Shown here one piece after another: positions 14,794 through 22,695 of a DNA stretch of 36,709 bases. Location: NCBI GenBank assembly GCA_016215155.1, contig JACRLQ010000074.1, forward strand, positions 1 through 36,709, in the 5' to 3' direction. Origin of the DNA: Nitrospirota bacterium (GTDB lineage: Bacteria; Nitrospirota; Thermodesulfovibrionia; Thermodesulfovibrionales; UBA6898). Numbering within the stretch: the first letter of the stretch is position 1; the number at the start of each line of letters is the position of its first letter. A program made the position numbers and the translations under genes. The notes below the pieces were generated by a model that saw only the letters and a program-made list of their open reading frames with translations, was not told the DNA's origin and made no database searches.

Positions 14794-15728
14794 GGGCACG
14801 GCGCGCCCTGCCTGCTGAATACACCGGTGCTGAGGTACCTGTCCCCTCTGTCCGGAAATATGACAACCACCTTTTTCCCTGTTCCCAGTCTTTGAGCTAT
14901 CGCCCGTGAGGCCCACATCGCCGCCCCTGAGGAGACACCTGCCAGGACCCCCTCCGTAACGGCAAGCCGGCGCGCGGTCTCTTCAGCGTCGTCATCGGTC
15001 ACTGTAACCACCTCATCATAAATCTTCGTATTTAAAATGCCGGGCATAAACCCCGCCCCTATGCCCGCGATCCTGTGCCTCCCCGGACTGCCTCCCGAGA
15101 GGATCGGGGAACCCGCGGGTTCGACCGCTACGATCAGTATTCCGGGGTTACTCCCCCTTAAAACCTCGCCGGTGCCCGTGATGGTCCCGCCTGTGCCGAC
15201 CCCTGCGACGAGCGCGTCCGGCGCCCCCTGGAGGTCGCGCAGTATCTCAGAAGCGGTCGTCTTTCTGTGGGCCTCCGGGTTCGCCGGGTTTTCGAACTGA
15301 AGAGGCATGAAATATCCGGGGTTGCGTCTTCTTATCTCCTCCGCCTTGTCCCACGCGCCGAGCATGCCCTTTTCAGCGGGTGTGATGACAAGTTCAGCGC
15401 CATAGGCCTGAAGCAGCAGCCTCCGTTCCATTGACATGGCCTCGGACATGGTAAGTATGAGTCTGTAGCCCCTGGCGGCGCAGACGAGGGCGAGGCCTAT
15501 CCCGGTATTGCCGCTCGTAGGCTCGACGATAGTCCCACCCGGCGTCAGGGCGCCGTCCCTCTCGGCAGCCTCGACCATATAAAGCGCTATCCTGTCTTTC
15601 ACCGAACCGCCAGGATTAAGACCCTCCAGCTTCGCCCATATTTGAGCGCCGCCGTGCGGAGACATCCGGTTTATTCTCACCAGAGGGGTATTGCCGATCA
15701 AACCCAGTATGTTTTTATTGAGTGCCAT
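14790..15728 (-). CDS. cysK: Cysteine synthase (O-acetylserine sulfhydrylase)
   Basis: A 312-residue fold-type II PLP enzyme. Lys44 in PGGSVKDR is the PLP lysine, TSGNTG (71-76) binds the substrate carboxylate, and GVGTGGTITG grips the cofactor phosphate. The ILTM.EAMS.ERR segment is typical of CysK. It makes cysteine from O-acetylserine and sulfide in the cytoplasm. It is about ten residues shorter than many CysK proteins but complete. It is convergent with the acyltransferase (4-bp overlap) and has no obvious partner gene. CysM is the alternative; the IGNTPLVRI start and the ERR loop fit CysK better. Confidence 0.92.
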   Translation of the reverse strand: MALNKNILGLIGNTPLVRINRMSPHGGAQIWAKLEGLNPGGSVKDRIALYMVEAAERDGALTPGGTIVEPTSGNTGIGLALVCAARGYRLILTMSEAMSMERRLLLQAYGAELVITPAEKGMLGAWDKAEEIRRRNPGYFMPLQFENPANPEAHRKTTASEILRDLQGAPDALVAGVGTGGTITGTGEVLRGSNPGILIVAVEPAGSPILSGGSPGRHRIAGIGAGFMPGILNTKIYDEVVTVTDDDAEETARRLAVTEGVLAGVSSGAAMWASRAIAQRLGTGKKVVVIFPDRGDRYLSTGVFSRQGAPCP

Positions 15729-15773
15729 CTGATTAACGTATCAATTATAAATTATTTATCCTGTGCGCAGCGA

Positions 15774-15829
15774 TAAAAAAAAGCGCCCTGCCCTGTTATC
15801 GCCGTCACGCGAATAACGGACAAGGGCGC
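15774..15829 (-). terminator. Rho-independent terminator of the small acidic protein gene
   Basis: A GC-rich stem with outer arms gcgccc (15783-15788) and gggcgc (15824-15829), extended imperfectly inward, is followed on the minus strand by a run of T (opposite the A run at 15775-15782). It lies about 52 bp past the stop of the gene at 15882-16238, so that gene is probably monocistronic. Confidence 0.8.
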
Positions 15830-15881
15830 CAGAGGGGAGACCAATCTTTTTTCCAGCGTCCCGAATAATAATTATAAGGGC

Positions 15882-16238
15882 CTAGGCCGCCGTCAGGACC
15901 GCGTCACTTTCATTAAACGCGGCCTCAACCGTCTCTTCCACCGCGAGGAAGAGACCTAGATGGCCTTTATCGTCATAGTCAAAGAAGATCCGGTCCCTGA
16001 CAAGCACCGAAACCGTATATGCCAGGTCCTCGAGCTTGCCTTTGAGACCACCGGCGGTATAGTCGTCGAGGTCGTAGATCTCCAGGATGTCGACGATCTC
16101 GGCAATATCACCGGTATTGTATGATTCGAGAATTACCGTGCCCGAAGCGTCCTGACCGCCCGCCATCCTTTTTTTTGCGTTTGAGATCTGGAACCTGACC
16201 CGCTGCAGACATACGTTGTAAATTTTGGCTTCATCCAT
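15882..16238 (-). CDS. Small acidic protein of unknown function under a sigma-54 promoter
   Basis: A 118-residue protein that I do not recognise. It is strongly acidic in the middle and C-terminal parts (DIAEIVDILEIYDLDDY, then FFDYDDKGH), with a basic patch near residues 13-26. No signal peptide, membrane span or metal motif is evident; Cys10 is the only cysteine. The start has a good ribosome site (aaggaga, 7 bases before ATG). A -24/-12 sigma-54 promoter lies just upstream, a terminator follows, and a sigma-54 activator is encoded divergently 167 bp away. So it is probably the target of that activator. The codons and ribosome site suggest a real, well-translated gene. Function is open. Confidence 0.8.
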   Translation of the reverse strand: MDEAKIYNVCLQRVRFQISNAKKRMAGGQDASGTVILESYNTGDIAEIVDILEIYDLDDYTAGGLKGKLEDLAYTVSVLVRDRIFFDYDDKGHLGLFLAVEETVEAAFNESDAVLTAA

Positions 16239-16280
16239 TTTATCGTCTCCTTGTCCGGAATTATACTTTTACCCTATTAT

Positions 16281-16296
16281 TGCAATAGCCATGCCA
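16281..16296 (-). promoter_or_regulatory. Sigma-54 (-24/-12) promoter
   Basis: The minus strand reads tggcatggctattgca, matching the RpoN consensus TGGCAC-N5-TTGCW with GG and GC separated by exactly 10 bases. Only one core base differs (T for C). The predicted start is near 16270, leaving about a 32-base leader with the ribosome site of the 118-residue gene. This is the only good sigma-54 site I found in the window. Confidence 0.8.
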
Positions 16297-16343
16297 CCTT
16301 CAATTACCCGTTATCAAGGCTTTTTTCTCCAGGCCCAAAATAT

Positions 16344-16390
16344 ATTGGCTATTTTATGACCAATGTGGTTATAATTTATATACAGCCAAT
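16344..16390. promoter_or_regulatory. Candidate enhancer site for the divergent activator
   Basis: attggct (16344-16350) and agccaat (16384-16390) are inverted copies, with ccaat at 16360-16364 between them. They lie 48-110 bp upstream of the sigma-54 promoter and just before the activator gene, where an upstream activating sequence is expected. Binding is inferred only from position and symmetry. Confidence 0.4.
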
Positions 16391-16405
16391 CTTCGAGGTG
16401 ACCAA

Positions 16406-17752
16406 ATGGAAAAACTCATTCTCCTGACAAAAGACGATGCCCTCAGGGCGGAACTTTCAGCCGTTCTGCCGAAAAACTGCAAGGTCCTCGTCAACTCTCC
16501 GGCAGGCAAGGGAGAGTTCGTCTTTTTCGATATCGACACCATAAAGCCCGGCCTGATCCGGGAGCTAAGTGAAGATAATTTTGTGGTCGCGGTCACCAGG
16601 CAGAAATGGACGGCCCCCGTCATGGAGGCCGCGACCTTCGGGGCGTATGAGGTAATTCATCGCCCTCTCGCCAAAGGGACGGTGCAATCTATTTTGGATG
16701 AGCTCGGCGCCTTCAGGGAGGAACTGAAAAATCATGTCGCGCTTTCCGGCCTGCCCCCCACGCCGACCTGCGCCATAGTCGGCCAATCGCCGATCATAAT
16801 GGATGTCTGTAAAAAACTTGCCCGGCTGTCGCAGGTCGACACGCCGGTACTGATCACGGGTGAAACGGGCACGGGGAAGGAACTCATCGCCGAATCTATA
16901 GCCCAGCTCTCCTCCCGCTTCGGCAAGCCTTTCGTCGTCGTAAACTGCGCGGCAGTGCCCGAGAACCTGCTCGAATCAGAACTCTTCGGTTTCGAGAAGG
17001 GGTCTTTTACCGGCGCCTTTGCCTCAAAGGAAGGGATTCTGAAGATAGCGGATGAAGGGTCGGTATTTTTCGATGAGGTGGGAGAACTGCCTCTGGCGCT
17101 CCAGGGGAAACTGCTTCGCTTCCTTCAGACCCAGACCTTCTACCCGATCGGAAGCACACGCGAGCTGCAGGTAAACGTGCGTGTCATATCCGCTACCAAC
17201 AGGGACCTGGGGGCCATGGTCAGGGCCGGGAAATTCAGGGACGACCTTTATCACCGGCTCAGCGTCACCTCCATCCATATACCCCCGCTTCGCGAAAGAA
17301 AAAAAGATATACTGCCCCTGGTCACTTTTTTTGTCGGCAAATACAAGCATACCGCGCCGCGTCCCATAAAGGGGGTCACTAAGGCGTTCCTCAGGAAACT
17401 GGATTCCCATGACTGGCCCGGCAATATACGCGAACTCGAAAACAGCATACGCTCGGCCCTTGCCCTGTCGAAGACCCATTACCTTACGACCTATGAACTA
17501 AGGGAACTGGGCGATGACCTGCCGGCCGGGAGGGGTCCATCACACGGGGACAGCTTTTCTTCCGTCATCGTGCCGTACTTAAAGGAAAAAATAGAAAACA
17601 AGGAAAAAAATATCTACGACATGGTCCACAACGAAGTGGACAGAACGGTCCTCGATTATGTCATGTCATATACGAAGGACAACCAGTCCGAGGCCGCGAA
17701 GCTGCTCGGCATCAACCGCCTGACCCTCAGAAAGAAACTGGGCGCCCGCTGA
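16406..17752 (+). CDS. Sigma-54-dependent transcriptional activator (NtrC/Fis type)
   Basis: A 448-residue bacterial enhancer-binding protein. Residues 1-110 look like a degenerate receiver: FFDID near 40 and HRPLAKG near 85 recall a receiver, but a full phosphoacceptor pocket is not clear. The AAA+ domain (about 122-360) has Walker A GETGTGKE (152-159), the sigma-54-contacting loop GSFTGA (199-204) and Walker B FFDE (221-224), plus an arginine-rich LRERKKDI stretch. A Fis-type helix-turn-helix ends the protein (about 420-445, QSEAAKLLGINRLTLRKKL). It opens sigma-54 promoters using ATP. gaggtg is its ribosome site. The adjacent divergent sigma-54 promoter makes the 118-residue gene its likely target. 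No sensor kinase is nearby. Confidence 0.93.
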   Translation: MEKLILLTKDDALRAELSAVLPKNCKVLVNSPAGKGEFVFFDIDTIKPGLIRELSEDNFVVAVTRQKWTAPVMEAATFGAYEVIHRPLAKGTVQSILDELGAFREELKNHVALSGLPPTPTCAIVGQSPIIMDVCKKLARLSQVDTPVLITGETGTGKELIAESIAQLSSRFGKPFVVVNCAAVPENLLESELFGFEKGSFTGAFASKEGILKIADEGSVFFDEVGELPLALQGKLLRFLQTQTFYPIGSTRELQVNVRVISATNRDLGAMVRAGKFRDDLYHRLSVTSIHIPPLRERKKDILPLVTFFVGKYKHTAPRPIKGVTKAFLRKLDSHDWPGNIRELENSIRSALALSKTHYLTTYELRELGDDLPAGRGPSHGDSFSSVIVPYLKEKIENKEKNIYDMVHNEVDRTVLDYVMSYTKDNQSEAAKLLGINRLTLRKKLGAR

Positions 17753-17772
17753 AGCGGGGCCCCCGGCCTCTG

Positions 17773-18228
17773 TTATTTTTTAGACCTCTTTTTCGGGGCC
17801 GGTTTTTCTACCGCCTCCAGGGCCCCGGGACCTTTTTTCTCCAGCTCCGACGGCGCCTTTTTCTGAAGGTCCGAGGAGGCCTTTTTCTGGAGGGCCGTAT
17901 TGCTGCCGGCGGTTTCGTCCTCAATTATCCCCAGTACATTCTGCTCCCTCACCATAAGCACCTTCTGTCCGTCTACCTCGAATTCGCTGGACATATACTT
18001 TTCGAACAAGACCTTCTGTCCGGCCCTGACCTCGGTCGGGACAAACTTTTTTTCTTCCTTTTTGTCCTTACCCTTTTTTGTCTCGGTCCTTCCGGGGCCG
18101 GCGGCCTCGACAAGGCCCCACTGGGGCTTCTGCTTGGCGACCTCAGGGATATAAAGGCCCCCCGCCGTGCGTTCCTCCGCATCAACCAGCTTTATCAATA
18201 CCCAGTCGTTTAACGGTCTTATCTTCAT
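17773..18228 (-). CDS. GroES-like co-chaperonin with Lys-rich insertion and tail
   Basis: I start at ATG 18228 (aggagg upstream), giving 151 residues against about 95 for GroES. MKIRPLNDWVLIK and the GGLYIPE loop are the GroES N-terminus and mobile-loop region, and VLFEKYMSSEFEVDGQKVLMVREQNVLGII is its C-terminal half. Two additions stand out: a KKGKDKKEEKK insertion around residue 50 and a tail (about 105-151) with three approximate repeats of the type LQKKA, ending in KKRSKK. No groEL follows, so it is probably a paralogue or standalone co-chaperonin rather than the operon copy. A TATAAT on the minus strand at 18262-18267 is a likely -10. No CIRCE repeat is visible. Confidence 0.82.
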   Translation of the reverse strand: MKIRPLNDWVLIKLVDAEERTAGGLYIPEVAKQKPQWGLVEAAGPGRTETKKGKDKKEEKKFVPTEVRAGQKVLFEKYMSSEFEVDGQKVLMVREQNVLGIIEDETAGSNTALQKKASSDLQKKAPSELEKKGPGALEAVEKPAPKKRSKK

Positions 18229-18363
18229 GATCAAAATCCTCCTGTAATTAGAATCCGGTATATTATATAAAAAATCAGCTCCTAAGAGTAATCCCTGACG
18301 CTGCCTTGCAACAGGCGGAGTTCTATTGATGGCCCTGCTGCATCTGTCCGTAAGCCTGCAACT

Positions 18364-19689
18364 ATGGTACACTATTTTCTGCTAATGTATAACCTTATCA
18401 GCTTTTCCGGGATATTCATCATCATGGCGTCGGCCTGGGTCCTTTCTTCGGACAGAAAGGTAATCAACTGGCGCGTTATATTCTGGGGTACCGTCCTTCA
18501 GCTGGTCTTTGCGCTATTCATCTTTGTCGTACCGGCAGGCTCAAAAGTATTCCTTATAGTCAATGACGCAGTAGTCAAGGTTTTGGACAGTGCTACGGCC
18601 GGAACAAGGTTTTTGTTCGGAAGACTGGCGCTGCCCCCCGGTACAAAAAATGAGGCTGGCGAGGAATCACTCGGGTTTATCCTGGCTTTTCAGGCCCTCC
18701 CGACGATAATCTTCTTTGCGAGTCTGATGGCAGGACTCTATTACCTTGGGATCATGCCCAGACTGATAAAGTTATTCTCGAAGGCCTTTACCAAACTTAT
18801 GCGGATAAGCGGGGCCGAATCGCTCAGCGTATCGAGCAATATCTTCGTCGGCGTCGAGGCCAACATGACGGTGCTGCCGTATCTTAAGACCATGACCAGG
18901 TCCGAGCTCTGCACAATACTGGCCGCGGGCATGTCCACTACCGCCTCCAGCGTGCTGGCGTTATACGTTTTTCTGCTTCGTGATAAGTTCCCGACTATTG
19001 CGGGGCATCTCGTTTCGGCTTCCGTCATATCCGCGATTGCCGCCATAGTGCTGTCGAAGATCATCCTGCCTGAGACCGGCAGCCCGCTGACACTCGGGCT
19101 TGACGTAGAGCCTCACTACGAAAAAGAATCGTCTCTCATGGAGGCGGTCATAAACGGCGCAAACGAAGGGGTAAAGATGCTGGTTGGGATAGTCGCGCTT
19201 CTGCTTTCATTCCTGGGAATCGTGGCCCTAGCGGATTATCTCCTTTCCGGGGCCGGAACAACGCTGAACGGCCTTGCCGGTATTAATATGGACTGGTCCC
19301 TGAAGGGCCTTCTCGGATATCTTTTCTATCCGTTAACGCTGATAATAGGCGTGCCCCCGGCTGATGCCTTCGAGGTATCGAAACTGATAGGCGAACGCGC
19401 GGTGCTTACGGAGGTAAAGGCATACCAGGACCTCGCCGTGCTTATCTCAACCGGTGCGCTCAAGCATCCACGGTCCGCAGTGCTGGCCGCGTACGCCCTC
19501 TGCGGCTTTGCCCATGTCGCGTCACTCGCGATCTTCGTCGGCGGCACGGCCGCGCTGGCGCCTTCCCGGACAAAGGACCTCTCGGAGGTAGGTCTTCGGG
19601 CACTGATCGCGGCCACCCTCGCCTGCCTCATGACGGCCGCGGTGGCAGGGACCTTCTTTATAGAGGGTTCGATCCTGATCGGGAAATAA
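18364..19689 (+). CDS. nupC: Concentrative nucleoside transporter (CNT/NupC family)
   Basis: A 441-residue inner-membrane protein with about ten hydrophobic helices. Family hallmarks are the FVGVEANMTVLPYLKTMTRSEL segment (about 160-182, where many CNTs have G.TEAP), AGMSTTASSVLALY, the ASVISAIAAIVLSKIILPET stretch, and the NGANEGVKMLVGIVALLL Nucleos_tra2 core. It imports nucleosides with Na+ or H+. The GVEANMT variant differs from the common TEAP binding motif, so specificity may differ. There is no clear ribosome site before ATG 18364; Met8 (18385) is an alternative. It stands alone between convergent and divergent neighbours and ends 7 bp before the opposing peroxidase stop. Confidence 0.88.
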   Translation: MVHYFLLMYNLISFSGIFIIMASAWVLSSDRKVINWRVIFWGTVLQLVFALFIFVVPAGSKVFLIVNDAVVKVLDSATAGTRFLFGRLALPPGTKNEAGEESLGFILAFQALPTIIFFASLMAGLYYLGIMPRLIKLFSKAFTKLMRISGAESLSVSSNIFVGVEANMTVLPYLKTMTRSELCTILAAGMSTTASSVLALYVFLLRDKFPTIAGHLVSASVISAIAAIVLSKIILPETGSPLTLGLDVEPHYEKESSLMEAVINGANEGVKMLVGIVALLLSFLGIVALADYLLSGAGTTLNGLAGINMDWSLKGLLGYLFYPLTLIIGVPPADAFEVSKLIGERAVLTEVKAYQDLAVLISTGALKHPRSAVLAAYALCGFAHVASLAIFVGGTAALAPSRTKDLSEVGLRALIAATLACLMTAAVAGTFFIEGSILIGK

Positions 19690-19695
19690 GCCCGT

Positions 19696-20769
19696 TTAAG
19701 GCACGACCGGATATTTAAAGGGCCTATCTTCTCCGGAGAGAGCCTCCACCATAAATACCTTAAGCAGCCTTTTTTCCTCATCAGTAAGCCCGAGGGGTTT
19801 CAGGACCGTATTGTTCTGTCCCCCTCCCCTGTCAAAGAAGTCTATAGTCTCTTCGAGCGTGGCGTATATACCGTTATGCATATAGGGGGCCGTCTTTGCG
19901 ATATCTAACAGGGGCGGCGTCCTGAAGGCCTTCCAGTCCTTCCTGTCCATGGTTATGAGATATCTTCCGGGGTCCTCTTTAAGGGTCCGGTAGTCAGTGA
20001 AGTGCCAGCCCTTGGCAACAAAGCGCATCGTCGCGATATACCGCGGATCATCTCTGTATGCCGGGTTCTCGGGAACATTCAGCGCATGGAACCGGTCGTC
20101 GGCCAGCGCGGGTCCGTAATGACATTCTATGCATTTCGCCTTGCCTGAAAAAATATCCATCCCTTTTTTCGCGTCCGCGGAAAGCGCCTTTTCATCCCCC
20201 AGCAGATATCTCTCCAGAGGGGTATTTTCGGATATGAGCGTCCTTTCGAACGCGGCGATGGCTATTGCCATGTGCTCCTTCGTGGTGTCGCCGTCCCCGA
20301 AAACTTTTTTGAACTCCTCGACATAGGCCGGGACTGAGCGGATCTCCTCCTCCAGATAGTCGAGGTTCTGGTTCATCTCGAAGGCGGACATCATCGGGAA
20401 AAGCGCCTGGTCTTCCAGGCTTTGGGCCCTGCCGTCATGGAAAAGGTATTTCTGATGCCCGATGTTAAGAAGGGTGGGAGAGTTCCTCCAGTTTCTGGTG
20501 CTGGGGTAACTCTGGGATATGTCCTGGCCGTCGGAGTAGCCCTGTTCGGGGTTATGGCATGTCGCGCAGCTTGTGGTGCCGTCGCCCGAGAGTCTCCGGT
20601 CAAAAAACAGTTTCTTCCCGAGTTCCGTCATCGCCGGCGTCTGGACCTTATGCCTCGGCATGGGGGAAAATATGAAAGGCTCAAGGTGGATCGCGTACGA
20701 TATTGATGAGAGGGCCAATGAGACGACGACGCAGGCCCCGGCAGTTTTAAGAAAACTATTTACCCGCAT
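19696..20769 (-). CDS. MauG/CcpA-type dihaem cytochrome c peroxidase
   Basis: A 357-residue periplasmic protein with a signal peptide (1-26, ending SISYA) and two c-haem sites, CATCH (68-72) and CIECH (213-217), at the spacing of bacterial dihaem peroxidases. RNSPTLLNI, LFHDGRA.SLEDQA and FRTPPLLDIAKTAPYMHNG are family hallmarks. It reduces H2O2 using cytochrome electrons or, for MauG-like members, oxidises a protein substrate. gaggag lies 7 bases before ATG 20769, and its first 14 bases overlap the end of the DsbA-like gene, so the two form an operon. This pairing suggests linked periplasmic redox work. Confidence 0.93.
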   Translation of the reverse strand: MRVNSFLKTAGACVVVSLALSSISYAIHLEPFIFSPMPRHKVQTPAMTELGKKLFFDRRLSGDGTTSCATCHNPEQGYSDGQDISQSYPSTRNWRNSPTLLNIGHQKYLFHDGRAQSLEDQALFPMMSAFEMNQNLDYLEEEIRSVPAYVEEFKKVFGDGDTTKEHMAIAIAAFERTLISENTPLERYLLGDEKALSADAKKGMDIFSGKAKCIECHYGPALADDRFHALNVPENPAYRDDPRYIATMRFVAKGWHFTDYRTLKEDPGRYLITMDRKDWKAFRTPPLLDIAKTAPYMHNGIYATLEETIDFFDRGGGQNNTVLKPLGLTDEEKRLLKVFMVEALSGEDRPFKYPVVP

Positions 20770-21349
20770 TTTTCAGCTCCTCGTCGATGATCTTTTTAAG
20801 CACCTCAAACGGGCGGTTTCCGACCACCTGCCGTCCGTTTATGTAATAGGTGGGGGTATTGAAAAGGTCCAGCTCGGCGGCAAGTTTAAGGTCGGCCTCG
20901 ATCAGCGCGTCATGCTTTTTTGCATCGAGCGAGGCGGTGAACCTGCCGATATCAAGGCCCGCCTCCTTCGCGTACCTGATCAGGCTTGCGCGGTCAAGTT
21001 TGGGAGAATTCTTAAGCAGGATATCGTGCATCTCCCAGTATTTGCCCTGGTCCGCGGCCGCCAGAGAGGCCTCGGCCGCGAGGCGGGAGTGGTCCCTGTA
21101 CTTGTAGGGGTAGTTTTTTATCACGAGACGGACCTTGTTTTTGTAGACATCCAGGACCTTTTTGACGGTCGGACCGGCCGCCATGCAGTGGGGTCACTGA
21201 AAGTCGATAAATTCGATGATCGTGACCGGGGCGTCCTTTGGGCCCCTCGATGGTGAGTCGCCGACCGGTACTGCAAAACGCTTTTCAGCCGCCGCGGCCG
21301 TGGAACAGATCAGAAGAACACACATACATGCCATTAATATCTTTTTCAT
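20756..21349 (-). CDS. DsbA-like periplasmic oxidoreductase with selenocysteine (UGA) in the active site
   Basis: Read through one in-frame UGA, this is a complete 197-residue protein. It starts at ATG 21349 with gaggaggt 7 bases upstream, has a signal peptide (1-21, ending TAAAA), then APVTIIEFIDFQ. The UGA codon (21196-21194, residue 52) is followed by PHC, where relatives have DFQCPYC: the first Cys of CxxC is replaced by Sec, giving U-x-x-C with Cys55. The thioredoxin fold continues intact, including the cis-Pro loop NTPTYYINGR (Pro166), to the stop at 20756. A SECIS-like hairpin sits right after UGA. Standard gene callers would start at Met56 and lose the active site. DsbA-like selenoproteins are known in anaerobic proteobacteria. 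A simple nonsense mutation is the alternative. Confidence 0.85.
21163..21193 (-). promoter_or_regulatory. Bacterial SECIS-like hairpin after the UGA codon
   Basis: Counting from the base after UGA (21193 as +1), ggcgg at +12 to +16 pairs with ccgtc at +26 to +30 (one G-U), extendable by a U-A pair. The 9-base loop ccggtccga contains GGTC at +19 to +22. The E. coli fdhF SECIS also presents GGUC in its apical loop at a similar distance. Pairing was judged by eye, not folded by program. Confidence 0.65.
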
Positions 21350-21527
21350 CGAAGACCTCCTCATGATAATGGTCTAACTATATCACAAAGTGACCGGCAT
21401 GGAAATGTCCTGGCCGGGACGAGGTCCTGCGTTCTTCCCCCATGGCCGGGGTCGTGGCGGAGCAGGCTTGATTTAAATGGATGTATTATGGTAAAAAATA
21501 TGACTACTTTTTCAGGAGGAAATCAAC

Positions 21528-21821
21528 TTGGCAGCAAAAGCACCGGTAAAGAAAAACCTTTCAGCCATAAAGAAGACAAGGCAGTCAGAGAAAAAAAATG
21601 AGCGTAACAGGACTGTTCGTTCAAAGATTAAAAACGTCATAAAGGCCGTTGAAACAGCCGCAAGAGGGTCGAATATGGACGAGTCCGTCAAAGCGCTTCG
21701 TCAGGCCGAAAAGGTGATCAGCAGCGCCTCCTCAAAGGGCATTCTCCACAAGAACAATGCCTCCAGAAAGATCTCCAGACTTACCAAAAGGGTCAACGCC
21801 TCGAAATCTGTAACAGCCTAG
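21528..21821 (+). CDS. rpsT: 30S ribosomal protein S20
   Basis: A 97-residue, very Lys/Arg-rich helical protein with the S20 pattern: NLSAIKKTRQSEKKNERNR..RSKIKN, then LRQAEKVISSASSKGILHKNNASRKISRL. S20 binds 16S rRNA in the body of the 30S subunit. The start is TTG 21528, with aggagga (21514-21520) 7 bases upstream; no ATG lies at the right place. The 3' end overlaps the convergent holA by 29 bp, so the two stops are encoded inside each other. Confidence 0.96.
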   Translation: MAAKAPVKKNLSAIKKTRQSEKKNERNRTVRSKIKNVIKAVETAARGSNMDESVKALRQAEKVISSASSKGILHKNNASRKISRLTKRVNASKSVTA

Positions 21822-22695
21822 ACAATAATAATTCCATAGGATAAGGGCTGCCGGAGCTTTTGATCTCTCTGTCAGCCCTGTTTAGTTCCCTGAATACCTC
21901 GCAATAGTACCGCCTGTCCGCGGAGGTCGTCTTGTCGGCAACGAACCTGCTGTACTGCCAGTTAAGGGCCCCCAACAGGCCGTATGGTTCCTCGGTCTGC
22001 TGTAATATCCTGTATATCCTGAAGACCTTGTCCCTGTCCTTCTGACGGATCGCGTCGATGAGGGCAAAGGCATTATAGGTCCTCCTGCCCTCTATAATCT
22101 CCGAGATATCACTGTCCGTGATCTCGGGTTTCCCTATGAGAGAACATTTCTCAAGTTCGGCCGCAAGAAGACCGAGGTCGGTCCCTATCGTGCCGATCAG
22201 GTATTCTACGGCCTTGCCCGACAGCCTGACCCCTGCCTCGGCAGCCCTGGATTTCAGCCATAAAGGGACCTCACTTTCGTTTATGTCCAGGGATATCGCC
22301 TTTATTTTTTTGAACTGGTCTTTAGTTTCTTTTTTTAACGGACCGGCATGCAGCATGATAAGGGTCGAGGTCTGGGACGGGTCCTCAAGATATGGCTCAA
22401 GTTTCTTAAGGTCTTTTTTGATCAGTTTGTTGGAGTTGCAGATGACGACAAACTTTCTGCCGCTGAAAAACGGCACGGTATTGAGTTCGTCCAGTATGCG
22501 GTCAAAGGTAAGGGCGCCCTCTTTGAGGTCAAGGAGATCGAATACCTGGAGGTTGAACCCGATCTCATCGGGAGGCACCAGCCTCCGGATCCCGGATATG
22601 GCCTCCGCGTGCAAAAAGGGGTCGGATGAGGCAAAGATATAGTTTCTCTCCGGCAGGCCCTTTTTCAGTTCGTCGGCGAAGGCCTTGAAACTCAT
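21793..22695 (-). CDS. holA: DNA polymerase III delta subunit
   Basis: A 300-residue clamp-loader delta subunit. The N-terminal part has the RNYIFASSDPFLHAEAI pattern that opens HolA proteins, followed by the AAA+-like core, with ILDELNTVPFFSGRKFVVICN in place of a Walker B and no ATPase motifs, as expected for delta. The C-terminal collar contains NAFALIDAI, then LLGALNWQYSRF. It opens the beta clamp during loading. The start overlaps lptE by 4 bp and the stop lies inside the convergent rpsT. The length is slightly short of the 340 residues common in proteobacteria but the domains are complete. Confidence 0.92.
   Translation of the reverse strand: MSFKAFADELKKGLPERNYIFASSDPFLHAEAISGIRRLVPPDEIGFNLQVFDLLDLKEGALTFDRILDELNTVPFFSGRKFVVICNSNKLIKKDLKKLEPYLEDPSQTSTLIMLHAGPLKKETKDQFKKIKAISLDINESEVPLWLKSRAAEAGVRLSGKAVEYLIGTIGTDLGLLAAELEKCSLIGKPEITDSDISEIIEGRRTYNAFALIDAIRQKDRDKVFRIYRILQQTEEPYGLLGALNWQYSRFVADKTTSADRRYYCEVFRELNRADREIKSSGSPYPMELLLSRLLQISRR

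Noticed and set aside
21194-21196. Reading the UGA in the DsbA-like gene as a disabling nonsense mutation
   Set aside because: The stop is the Sec codon, lies exactly on the catalytic Cys, is followed by a SECIS-like hairpin, and the rest of the gene is undamaged.
20573-21256. A 227-codon plus-strand frame opposite the peroxidase and DsbA-like genes
   Set aside because: It has no ribosome site or recognisable domain, and runs against two clear genes.
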